Shown one piece after another: positions 1-7,614 of a stretch of DNA of 64,000 nt. A model generated the notes under the pieces. The model had not been told where the DNA came from. It ran no database searches and worked only from the letters and a program-made list of their open reading frames with translations. Source of the stretch: Flavobacterium aquatile LMG 4008 = ATCC 11947. Its GTDB lineage: Bacteria; Bacteroidota; Bacteroidia; Flavobacteriales; Flavobacteriaceae. The stretch is taken from assembly GCF_000757385.1 (NCBI RefSeq), contig NZ_JRHH01000001.1:62001-126000 (forward strand), written 5' to 3'. The translations under genes were made by a program, and so were the position numbers. The number at the start of each line of letters is the position of its first letter. Position 1 is the stretch's first letter.

Positions 1-1021
1 ATCTCCTTACATCAGCGGTGTGACTGAAGGTTTAAGAGGAAGCACAACGCCAAAAGATTTGGAATATTTATTTCAAATGACACATGCTTATATGACCGAT
101 TTGAATTATGATAATGAGGCTTTTGAAAGTTACAAACAAAAACAATCGGCTTTTTTCAAGAATTTATCGTCGCAACCTAATGTGTATTTTCAGCAAGAGT
201 TTTATGGTTATTTGATGAAAGAAAACCCAAGATTTATCGGAATTTTCCCTGACGAAAAAACATGGTCAACTACAGATTATAAATTGGCTTATGATAAATA
301 TAGAGAGCGTTTTGCAAATGCTGCAGATTTCGAATTTTTCTTCGTTGGAAATGTTGATGATAAACAAATTGAAGAATATTCTGCAAAATATATTGCGTCG
401 TTGCCTTCCAATACAACTAAAGAAAAAGCAGTTGATTTAGGAATCAGAATGTTGAAAGGCGACTTGAAAAAAGTAGTTAATAAAGGTTCAGATCCTAAAA
501 GTAATGTGACAATTATGTACTATGGTGACACAACTTATTCACCAAAAGAAGCAATGGCAATTCAAGCTTTGGGTGAAGTTTTGACTATAAAATTAATTGA
601 AGAATTAAGAGAAAATGAAAGTGGCGTTTATGGAGTTTCTGCTAGAGGAAGCTTAAATAAAGTGCCAAACGGATCATATAATTTTAATATAGGTTTTCCA
701 TGCGGACCAGAAAATGCTGAGAAATTGACAGCTTCTGCTTTAAATGAATTACAAAAAATTATCGATAATGGTCCAGATGAAAAAGACGTAGCTAAATTTA
801 AAGAAGGTGAAATTGCCGACTTTAAAAAAGACAGTAAAGAAAACAGATTTTGGTTGAGTAATTTTACAAAAGCCTACACGTTTTCATCGTCTGCTGAGGA
901 AGTTCTATCAATGGAAGAAAGAATCAACAGTGTTACAGCTAAAGAAATTCAGGATGTAGCTAAAAAATATCTAACGAAAGATAAAGTTGTTGGGATTCTC
1001 ATGCCAGAAACGAAACAATAG
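1..1021 (+). CDS. M16 family zinc peptidase, C-terminal part (5' end outside window)
   Basis: The reading frame is open from base 2, so the gene starts left of the window; the GTG at 20 is internal. The visible 339 residues look like the C-terminal half of a two-repeat pitrilysin/insulinase-type peptidase of Bacteroidetes, with the FFFVGNVD strand and the RENESGVYGVSARGS segment typical of the substrate-binding M16 C domain. The catalytic HxxEH motif belongs to the N-terminal half and is not visible. Such proteins are usually periplasmic or outer-membrane-associated and degrade peptides. A bidirectional terminator follows directly. The family call is solid; substrate and location are inferred. 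Confidence 0.85.
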   Translation, partial: SPYISGVTEGLRGSTTPKDLEYLFQMTHAYMTDLNYDNEAFESYKQKQSAFFKNLSSQPNVYFQQEFYGYLMKENPRFIGIFPDEKTWSTTDYKLAYDKYRERFANAADFEFFFVGNVDDKQIEEYSAKYIASLPSNTTKEKAVDLGIRMLKGDLKKVVNKGSDPKSNVTIMYYGDTTYSPKEAMAIQALGEVLTIKLIEELRENESGVYGVSARGSLNKVPNGSYNFNIGFPCGPENAEKLTASALNELQKIIDNGPDEKDVAKFKEGEIADFKKDSKENRFWLSNFTKAYTFSSSAEEVLSMEERINSVTAKEIQDVAKKYLTKDKVVGILMPETKQ

Positions 1022-1040
1022 GTTTTATTTTAAAACTAAA

Positions 1041-1080
1041 AAAACCCTGTTAATGTAAAAGTTAACAGGGTTTTGTTTTT
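1041..1080. terminator. Bidirectional rho-independent terminator
   Basis: A 13-bp stem (AAAACCCTGTTAA pairing with TTAACAGGGTTTT) with an 8-nt loop is flanked by A-runs and T-runs. It sits between the convergent M16 peptidase and methyltransferase genes and can serve both. Confidence 0.85.
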
Positions 1081-1090
1081 TATATCAGAA

Positions 1091-1861
1091 TTATTTAAAA
1101 CAAACTGGAATAATTTCTCCTTTTGCTAAACAATATTTTTCGACTAATTCTGGTGAAAGTTTAGATGTATAATCTTCTTCAATAACTCTAAAACCAATGC
1201 TTCTTAATTTGTCAAAATAATCTCTTCCGTAAACACGAACGTGATCGTATTGTCCGAAAATTTTGGCTCGTTCTTTTTGGTCAACAATGGTGTCGTCAGA
1301 GAAAGTTGTTGCACGAGATAAATCTTGTGGAATTTGAAAGATTCCCATTCCGCCTGGTTTTAAAACTCTGTACAATTCTTGCATCGCTTTAGTATCGTCT
1401 GGAATGTGTTCTAAAACGTGGTTGCAAAAAATAATATCGTATTGATTATCTTCAAATGGCAAATTGCAAATATCTGCTTTTACATCTGCCAAAGGTGAAA
1501 GTAAATCGGTTGTAGTATAATCGATATTTTCTTGCTTCTTGAAACGCTTGTAAAATTCTTGTTCTGGTGCAAAATGAAGAACCTTTTTCTTTTCTTTTGA
1601 AGTAAAAAAATCGGTTTCATTTTGTAAATACAGCCACAATAAACGATGTCTTTCTAATGATAATGTGCTCGGAGAAAGAACGTTATTTCTCTGATTTCCG
1701 TATCCATAAGGCAAAAACATTCTAAAGCTTTTTCCGTCAATAGGATCAGTAAAACGATTTCCTTTTAGCAAAAATGCCAAAACAGGCCGCACGACAATAC
1801 TCATTCGAATCAATATCGGACGAGGAATAGTATTTAATATGAACTTGAATAGTTTCTTCAT
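1091..1861 (-). CDS. Class I SAM-dependent methyltransferase
   Basis: The 256-residue protein has a Methyltransf_11-type core. A SAM-binding strand at residues 94-101 (VLHFAPEQ) replaces the usual glycine-rich motif I. The acidic turn is DLLSPLADVKADICNLPF, followed by NHVLEHI at 147-153 and LKPGG at 167-171. The N-terminal ~35 residues are hydrophobic and basic, suggesting membrane association. The substrate cannot be read from sequence. It is the last gene before the bidirectional terminator. Upstream lie an inverted-repeat arm and the GxxExxY gene. Confidence 0.8.
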   Translation of the reverse strand: MKKLFKFILNTIPRPILIRMSIVVRPVLAFLLKGNRFTDPIDGKSFRMFLPYGYGNQRNNVLSPSTLSLERHRLLWLYLQNETDFFTSKEKKKVLHFAPEQEFYKRFKKQENIDYTTTDLLSPLADVKADICNLPFEDNQYDIIFCNHVLEHIPDDTKAMQELYRVLKPGGMGIFQIPQDLSRATTFSDDTIVDQKERAKIFGQYDHVRVYGRDYFDKLRSIGFRVIEEDYTSKLSPELVEKYCLAKGEIIPVCFK

Positions 1862-1872
1862 TTTTTGTTTCG

Positions 1873-1906
1873 CAAAGATTCACAAAGGAGACACAAAGTC
1901 TCACGA
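1873..1906 (+). repeat. Left arm of inverted repeat framing the GxxExxY gene
   Basis: This 34-bp arm matches the reverse complement of 2316-2349 at 28 of 34 positions (core AAGATTCACAAA and GACACAAAG). It overlaps the last codons of the GxxExxY gene, so the gene's 3' end lies inside the repeat. Confidence 0.7.
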
Positions 1907-2311
1907 AGGAGTATTTATAAATCGTTTTATGTTGTTTCGTAAAATTTTAGAATTAAAGTTAAAAAGTAATCCTAATGGATACTTTCCAAGTTTTAAATAC
2001 GTTAAAATTTGAGCGTAATGAACTGTTGTGAAATTTTCAACTGTCTTCAATTCTATAACCAATTTATCTTCAATTAAAAGATCGATTTTATAGCCGTGAT
2101 TAAGTTCAATGTCTTTATATTTAATAGGTAAAAGTTTTTCTTTCTCAACTTTTAAACCTGCATTTGTAATCTCAAATAATAAACATTCTTGATATGCTGA
2201 TTCTAATAGTCCTGGACCAAGAGTTCGATGAACTTCAATAGCAAGACCAATAACTTTATAGGCTATAGCTTCTAAATCAGAATCGATCTTATTTATATTT
2301 TCGTCTATCAT
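1901..2311 (-). CDS. GxxExxY family protein (PD-(D/E)XK nuclease-like fold)
   Basis: This 136-residue protein is a clear member of the GxxExxY family (PDDEXK_3). The name-giving motif GPGLLESAY is at residues 32-40. The nuclease-like core has D77 in KIDLLIEDKL and E87-x-K89 in VIELKT, then the QILTYLKL helix. The family is very common and multicopy in Bacteroidetes; its biochemical role is not established. The gene is framed almost exactly by inverted-repeat arms at 1873-1906 and 2316-2349, which suggests a mobile or REP-associated cassette inserted between map and the methyltransferase gene. Confidence 0.9.
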   Translation of the reverse strand: MIDENINKIDSDLEAIAYKVIGLAIEVHRTLGPGLLESAYQECLLFEITNAGLKVEKEKLLPIKYKDIELNHGYKIDLLIEDKLVIELKTVENFTTVHYAQILTYLKLGKYPLGLLFNFNSKILRNNIKRFINTPS

Positions 2312-2315
2312 TTTT

Positions 2316-2349
2316 TCGCGAATCTTTGTGTCGCTTTTGTGAATCTTAG
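2316..2349 (-). repeat. Right arm of inverted repeat framing the GxxExxY gene
   Basis: This is the mirror copy of 1873-1906 and starts 5 bp upstream of the GxxExxY start codon. A weaker relative of the same sequence (TTTGCGAC, TAGTGTCTTTGTGGC) lies at about 40684-40710 between rsmH and ftsL. Confidence 0.7.
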
Positions 2350-2375
2350 TGAATTAAATAAAATTCATGTAAAAT

Positions 2376-3191
2376 CTACAGTGTATAATGATTTCTAAAC
2401 TCCTTTTCCTCATCACTCACAATTCCCAATGCATCATAAATGTATTTGAAAGTCGATAAAATTTCTGGTTTTCCGTCAATTAAGGCAACGTCATGCTCAA
2501 AATGAGCACTTGGTTTTCCATCGGCAGTTAGAATTGTCCAACCGTCTTTTAATTGTTTGATGTTTTTTGTTCCCATGTTAATCATTGGTTCAATCGCAAC
2601 GACCATACCTTCAACAAACATTTTTCCACGACCGCGTTTTCCATAATTTGGCATTTCTGGATCTTCGTGCATTTTCTTTCCTAATCCGTGACCAACAAGC
2701 TCACGAACCACGCCATAACCATGATCTTCACAATATTTTTGAATAGCATTTCCAACGTCTTCCACACGGTTTCCAGCGCGAAATTCTCTAATTCCAACAT
2801 ACAAGCTTTCTTTAGTTACCTGAAGCAATTTTTTCACATCCGGAGCTACTTCGCCAATTTCAAAACTATACGCATGGTCACCATAAAATTCGTTTTTCAA
2901 AACACCACAATCTACCGAAATAACATCGCCTTCTTGCAATGGAGTAGTATTTGGAATTCCGTGAACTACTTGCGCATTCGGACTCATACACAACGAATTT
3001 GGGAAACCATACATTCCTAAAAATCCTGGAACTCCGCCATTGTCTCTTATATATTCTTCGGCTAATTTATCTAATTGTAAAGTAGTTACACCTGGCTTAA
3101 TCACTTTTGCAATTTCGCCCAATGTTTTAGAAACCAACAACGCACTTTCGCGCATCAACTCAATTTCTTCTCTTGTTTTTGGAATAATCAT
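2376..3191 (-). CDS. map: Type I methionine aminopeptidase
   Basis: The protein removes the initiator methionine from nascent proteins in the cytoplasm. At 271 residues it has the full pita-bread fold and all five metal ligands: D94 (SVDCG), D105 (YGDHA), H168 (GHGLG), E201 (IEPM) and E232 (FEHD). Substrate-binding histidines are at H77 and H175. The C-terminus is about 20 residues longer than in E. coli MAP, which is common in Bacteroidetes. It is transcribed alone; CAAAAGTA at 3211-3218 reads as TACTTTTG on the minus strand and could be its -7 element. Confidence 0.97.
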   Translation of the reverse strand: MIIPKTREEIELMRESALLVSKTLGEIAKVIKPGVTTLQLDKLAEEYIRDNGGVPGFLGMYGFPNSLCMSPNAQVVHGIPNTTPLQEGDVISVDCGVLKNEFYGDHAYSFEIGEVAPDVKKLLQVTKESLYVGIREFRAGNRVEDVGNAIQKYCEDHGYGVVRELVGHGLGKKMHEDPEMPNYGKRGRGKMFVEGMVVAIEPMINMGTKNIKQLKDGWTILTADGKPSAHFEHDVALIDGKPEILSTFKYIYDALGIVSDEEKEFRNHYTL

Positions 3192-3324
3192 TTTTCAAAT
3201 TTTGTGATTGCAAAAGTAGTGAAAAGTGTTTAGTAATTATAATTCAAATTTTCTAATTTGGATTTTGTATATTGGAATTTGTTTATACATGAGTTTTATC
3301 ATGTTTTTTCAAAATTTCCGATTT

Positions 3325-3332
3325 TAACTTTG
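3325..3332 (+). promoter_or_regulatory. Bacteroidetes -7 element (TAACTTTG)
   Basis: This exact TAnnTTTG match ends 17 bp before the ATG of the CoA-transferase/hydrolase gene. No clear -33 TTG is seen at the usual spacing. Confidence 0.55.
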
Positions 3333-3349
3333 CGTAAAATTTATTAGGT

Positions 3350-4624
3350 ATGAGTAAATATGTAACAGCCCACGAAGCTGTAAAAGTCGTAAAATCTGGA
3401 GATAGAGTTTATCTTCAAGCCGCAGCTGCAGCACCAACAATATTAGCCAACGCATTAACAGAAAGAGCATCAGAATTAAGAAATGTAGAAATTTGCCATC
3501 TTCACACCGAAGGCGAAGCGCGTTATGCCAACCCAGAATTGAGAGAAAGTTTTCACGTGAATTCGTTTTTTATTGGAGCCAATGTGCGTCACACTTTAAG
3601 AGCAGGAAATGGCTCGTACACGCCAGTTTTTTTGAGTGAATTACCCCATTTATTTCGTAAAAATGTTTTGCCACTTGATGTTGCTTTCATCCACGTTTCA
3701 CCACCAGACAGACACGGTTATTGTTCGCTTGGAGTTTCTGTAGAAGCTTCGGTTGCTGCAGTTGAGAACGCTAAAATTGTAATCGCGCAAGTCAATCCGC
3801 AGATGCCGAGAACTTTTGGTGACGGAATTCTTCACGTTTCCGAAATTGATTATTTAGTTGAGGTTGATGTTCCTATTTATGGACATGCGCCGGTTCCGTT
3901 TACCGATGATGAAGAGAAAATTGGTATGCATATTGCCTCTTTAATTGATAACAAAAGTACGCTTCAAATGGGAATTGGTTCGATACCAAATGCAGCTTTG
4001 AGCAAATTAAAAAACCATAAAGATTTAGGTTTGCATACAGAGATGTTTTCTGATGGCGTTATCGATTTAATAGAAAATGACGTTATCAATTGCAATTATA
4101 AAGGTACTTTACGAGGTCGAGCTTTGGCAACTTTTCTTATCGGTTCCAAACGATTATATGATTTTGTAAACGACAATCCGTTCATCGAAATGAAAGAATC
4201 TTCCATGGTAAATGACACGGCTCGAATTAGAAAAAACCCAAATATGATTGCTATAAATTCGGCTATCGAAGTAGATTTAACGGGTCAAGTTTGTGCCGAT
4301 TCTATTGGTCCACAAATGTATTCTGGCGTTGGCGGACAAATGGATTTTATTCGTGGCGCATCATTAAGTCCGGGCGGAAAAGCCATTATTGCATTGCCGT
4401 CAACTACCAAAAATGGGGTTAGTAGAATTGTTCCTTTCTTGAAACAAGGCGCAGGAGTTGTTACCACAAGAGCGCACATTCACTACGTAATTACCGAAAA
4501 CGGAATCGCCGATTTATACGGAAAAACACTAAAACAACGTGCCGCAGAGTTGATTCGAATTGCGCATCCAAATCACCAAGAAAGCATCGAACGAGAATAC
4601 TACGAATTATTTAATAAAATGTAG
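3350..4624 (+). CDS. Acetyl-CoA hydrolase/CoA-transferase family protein
   Basis: The 424-residue protein has the two-domain fold of the 4-hydroxybutyrate CoA-transferase/acetyl-CoA hydrolase family. Landmarks are the CoA-binding GIGSIPNA at 208-215 and HTEMFSDG at 229-236. E231 there aligns with the glutamate that forms the glutamyl-CoA thioester. The GVGGQMDFIRGA and SPGGKAIIAL segments complete domain 2. It probably transfers CoA between acetyl-CoA and a short carboxylate, but the acid partner cannot be read from sequence. It is monocistronic. Its TAG stop overlaps the first base of a copy of the dispersed hairpin repeat. Confidence 0.88.
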   Translation: MSKYVTAHEAVKVVKSGDRVYLQAAAAAPTILANALTERASELRNVEICHLHTEGEARYANPELRESFHVNSFFIGANVRHTLRAGNGSYTPVFLSELPHLFRKNVLPLDVAFIHVSPPDRHGYCSLGVSVEASVAAVENAKIVIAQVNPQMPRTFGDGILHVSEIDYLVEVDVPIYGHAPVPFTDDEEKIGMHIASLIDNKSTLQMGIGSIPNAALSKLKNHKDLGLHTEMFSDGVIDLIENDVINCNYKGTLRGRALATFLIGSKRLYDFVNDNPFIEMKESSMVNDTARIRKNPNMIAINSAIEVDLTGQVCADSIGPQMYSGVGGQMDFIRGASLSPGGKAIIALPSTTKNGVSRIVPFLKQGAGVVTTRAHIHYVITENGIADLYGKTLKQRAAELIRIAHPNHQESIEREYYELFNKM

Positions 4625-4734
4625 GAGCGAATGGCTCGGGAATTCTTGGTTTCCATTTTCCTGCTTTTCGTTACAATAAAAAAATGCTTCCATACAATGG
4701 AAGCATTTTTTTATTTTCTCTACAATCAGGGCTA
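4624..4734 (+). repeat. Dispersed variable-hairpin repeat, copy 1
   Basis: The ends are conserved (GGAGCGAAT and CAATCAGGGCTA), with a conserved TTTTCCTGCTTTTCGTTACAA block. In the middle is a copy-specific hairpin at about 4675-4712 (AAAAAATGCTTCCAT, loop ACA, then its complement and T-run) that should also work as a terminator. The repeat starts at the last base of the preceding stop codon. Confidence 0.85.
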
Positions 4735-4760
4735 GATTGTAATTGTCTTTTGTAAAATCA

Positions 4761-6149
4761 TCAGTCTGGATTAGCCATTATTTTAAACAATTCGGCATTC
4801 GAAATTAAATAACGATTTTCCAAACTCAACTCTGATAATTGGGAACTGACCAAGTTATTTTCTCTGGAATTAATTAAGAAAATAGAACTTTCACCAAAAG
4901 AAAATAATCGCTCTTCAGAACTCAACATCGTATTGTAATCTTTCACTAAATCGGATATTAATTTTCGTTGCCTTTCTAACGAATTGATTTCGGTTTGTTG
5001 TGTGGTGATTTTGTTTTTAAGTTGTACGCGTTCCAAATCTAAATCGTATTGTGTGTCTTGAATTTTGAATTTAGCCAATTGCAATCCACCGCGTTCTTTT
5101 CTTAAAAACAACGGAAAGCTAAAATTCACACCTACTTTATAATTATCAAAATTAGTGTCGTCCCAATAATTTGGTTCCGATAAATAACTGTAACCTACAT
5201 CTATTTTTGGCAGTAAACTGTTGGCTTTTAATTGACGTTCTACTTCTAGAATTCCCAATTTACTTTGTAAAGAATTAATCTTTGGATGGTTTTCAATTGA
5301 AATTGTTTCTACCAAAAGTTCGTTCGTTTTTAAAGTTTCTTTTATTGTATTTTCAAGATTTTCTTCAGGAATTATGGTGTCTTGTAATTCTAACGGAACA
5401 TTATTTTCTAACCATAAAAAGTTGGATAATTCTAGCTTGGATTTCATTAATTTCAACTGCGAATCTTCTAAATTTAGTTTTCGATTTCTTACAATAATTC
5501 CGGCTTCTACGCTGTCTATTGCAGGTTTGTCGCCGTTTATTATTAAACTTGAAACACCTTTGAAACGTATTTCTGCATTTTGCAGATATTCGGTATAAAG
5601 TTGTACTTCGCTGTAATTTCGTTTCCAATTGAAATAAGCAACTGATGCGTTGTACAAAACTTCAATGGCTTGTAATTTTCGTTCGGCTTGACTTAATTGA
5701 ATTTGGATTTTGGCTTTTCGCAAATCAGCCATTCGTTGGTTTATCAATAATCCTTGACCTAATGGAACTGAAATTCCAAGTGAAGTCAATCCTTGATTAG
5801 GAAGTGTGTTTTGCGGATTTACATAAACGCCTTCGCTATTGTCAAAACCTGCTTTTACTTCAATTCCATACCAAGTTGGAATTTTGAAACTGCTGTTTAA
5901 AAGCGAATAATATTCGGTGTCTTTAAATTGTTTTTTGTCGAAATCTACTTCAATTTTTGGGTCAAATCCACCGCGCGCCATCATTAAATTAGCTTGTGCA
6001 CTTGTAACTTCAAGATTGGCACTTTTTACCATTGGATGGTATTTTTTTACAAACCCTAAATACTCATTGTAGGTGAGTTCCTGAAGGTTTTTTTCTTGTG
6101 CTGAAACCCAAGTAGTGAATAGTAAAAATACTAGTGTTTTGAAATTCAT
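4761..6149 (-). CDS. TolC family outer-membrane efflux protein
   Basis: The 462-residue outer-membrane channel begins with a signal peptide (MNFKTLVFLLFTTWVSA). Two helical-hairpin repeats follow, with long coiled-coil stretches and short beta segments, as in OEP/TolC trimers. It is the last gene of a minus-strand operon with the HlyD adaptor and the ABC protein, so it most likely forms the outer-membrane exit of that tripartite exporter. A 113-bp gap to the HlyD gene holds a copy of the dispersed repeat. Substrate unknown. Confidence 0.9.
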   Translation of the reverse strand: MNFKTLVFLLFTTWVSAQEKNLQELTYNEYLGFVKKYHPMVKSANLEVTSAQANLMMARGGFDPKIEVDFDKKQFKDTEYYSLLNSSFKIPTWYGIEVKAGFDNSEGVYVNPQNTLPNQGLTSLGISVPLGQGLLINQRMADLRKAKIQIQLSQAERKLQAIEVLYNASVAYFNWKRNYSEVQLYTEYLQNAEIRFKGVSSLIINGDKPAIDSVEAGIIVRNRKLNLEDSQLKLMKSKLELSNFLWLENNVPLELQDTIIPEENLENTIKETLKTNELLVETISIENHPKINSLQSKLGILEVERQLKANSLLPKIDVGYSYLSEPNYWDDTNFDNYKVGVNFSFPLFLRKERGGLQLAKFKIQDTQYDLDLERVQLKNKITTQQTEINSLERQRKLISDLVKDYNTMLSSEERLFSFGESSIFLINSRENNLVSSQLSELSLENRYLISNAELFKIMANPD

Positions 6150-6174
6150 ATTTAGTAACCTTTAGCTTATTATC

Positions 6175-6252
6175 TAACCCTGATGGTAGGAAATGCCGTG
6201 CATGACGGACAGCAGGAACATGGATTGCAAAAATGCGCAAGCCATTCGTTCC
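6175..6252 (-). repeat. Dispersed variable-hairpin repeat, copy 2 (reverse orientation)
   Basis: Read on the minus strand it runs from GGAACGAATGG through GCAATCCATGTTCCTGCT to ATCAGGGTTA, with a small central hairpin (CCGT..ACGG). It is the most diverged and shortest copy. It lies inside the efflux operon between hlyD-like and tolC-like genes, in operon orientation. Confidence 0.75.
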
Positions 6253-6262
6253 CTAAAAAAAA

Positions 6263-7609
6263 TTATTTTTTCTCTGTGTTTGTTTCATTAGTTGGTTTGT
6301 AATAGTTTGGCGGAAAGCCGTTCAGCGTTCTCCAAAGTTCGAACCAAATAGGCACATTGTCTAGCAAAGCCAATGTTTGCGCACCCGAACCAATACTGAT
6401 TTGCTTTGGCCAAGCGTCTTCTTTTTCGTCTGGCGCGATTAATACTCGGAATTTTCCGTTGGGAGAAATGAAGTTTTCTATGGCTACAATTTTTCCACCG
6501 AAAGTACCGTAACTCATATTTGGCCAACCAGAAAAGACTATTGTAGGCCAACCGTCGAACCAAATTCTGACTTTTTCGCCTTTGTGAATTAAGGGCAAAT
6601 CGGTTGGTGAAACGTAGGTTTCTACTGCGATATCGTATTTTGCTGGCATGATGCTTACAATTTGCGTTCCTTCTTTAATAGTTTCGCCAAGACCAGACTG
6701 AATGGCACGGTTGACGTAACCGTCTTGCGGCGCTTTTATGTAGTACATGCCATTTCGAATTTGATAATTTACATATTGATTTTGTAGTTTATTAACTTGA
6801 GCTTCGGTGTCGTACTGGCTGCTTAAAGCTGTAAATTGATCGCTTTTAGCTTTCGAACTTTTTTCGGCATATTCGGCACTGATTCGGTTAATTTCTACTT
6901 TGGCGTTTATTAATTCGTTTTTGCTGGCTAGAAGTTTGTTTTCTTGCGTGATGATTTTGGCTTCAACTTCTTGCAATTTCAATCTTTTTTCTTCGACATC
7001 GGTTAAAGGTTTTAAACCTTCTTTGTTAAGAGTTACCGAACGATTGAATTGTGTATTCGCTATTTTAATTTGAGTTTTTACGGCTTCCAAATCCATACTA
7101 TCGCTTTGCACTTTTAAAACCGATTGTCGGATTTTGTTTTGTGCTTGTTGTAATTTGAGAACACGCTCGTTTTCGATAGCGTTAATTTGTGCCGAAAGAG
7201 AAGTTACTTTTCCGCCGTAGGATTCACCAGCCAATCGTTTTGCATCGACTTGACTTTTGGTGTTTTGAACTAAATTCGGGTCAAAATAATCTTCCTTTAT
7301 TTCGGAAATAAACAAAATAGTATCACCTTTTTTTACAAAATCACCTTCTTGAACGTACCATTTTTCTATTCGACCAGCTATTGCCGATTGAATGGTTTGT
7401 GGTCGTTGATTGGGTTTTAAAGTCGTAACTGCGCCTGAACCAGAGATGTTTTGTGTCCAAGGAAGAAATAAAATTACAACTCCAATTAGGGATACATACA
7501 AAATAATTTTATTCAATATTTTGTAATGTGGTCGGTTGACCAAATTTTTAACTGTACTGTATTGCTCAATGTTTTCGGTAATTGGATTTTTCTTTGAAAT
7601 ATTTAGCAT
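6263..7609 (-). CDS. HlyD family periplasmic adaptor (membrane fusion protein)
   Basis: The 448-residue adaptor has a cytoplasmic N-terminus and one transmembrane helix at about residues 34-51. A first half of a biotinyl-lipoyl domain (GRIEKWYVQEGDFVKKGD) follows. A long coiled-coil hairpin spans about 120-280, then the second lipoyl half (YIKAPQDGYVNRA) and a beta-barrel region. It links the ABC protein encoded just upstream (5 bp apart) to the TolC-like protein downstream. The single N-terminal anchor resembles type I secretion adaptors more than lipoprotein RND adaptors. Confidence 0.9.
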   Translation of the reverse strand: MLNISKKNPITENIEQYSTVKNLVNRPHYKILNKIILYVSLIGVVILFLPWTQNISGSGAVTTLKPNQRPQTIQSAIAGRIEKWYVQEGDFVKKGDTILFISEIKEDYFDPNLVQNTKSQVDAKRLAGESYGGKVTSLSAQINAIENERVLKLQQAQNKIRQSVLKVQSDSMDLEAVKTQIKIANTQFNRSVTLNKEGLKPLTDVEEKRLKLQEVEAKIITQENKLLASKNELINAKVEINRISAEYAEKSSKAKSDQFTALSSQYDTEAQVNKLQNQYVNYQIRNGMYYIKAPQDGYVNRAIQSGLGETIKEGTQIVSIMPAKYDIAVETYVSPTDLPLIHKGEKVRIWFDGWPTIVFSGWPNMSYGTFGGKIVAIENFISPNGKFRVLIAPDEKEDAWPKQISIGSGAQTLALLDNVPIWFELWRTLNGFPPNYYKPTNETNTEKK

Positions 7610-7614
7610 GGCAA

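Noticed and set aside
4675..4712. Copy-specific hairpin considered only as an ordinary terminator of the CoA-transferase gene
   Set aside because: It may terminate transcription, but it lies inside a repeat found at four other loci with different hairpins, so terminator alone does not explain it.
5282..5628. Overlapping short frames on both strands inside the tolC-like gene
   Set aside because: All are in other frames of a well-supported coding region and have no independent support.
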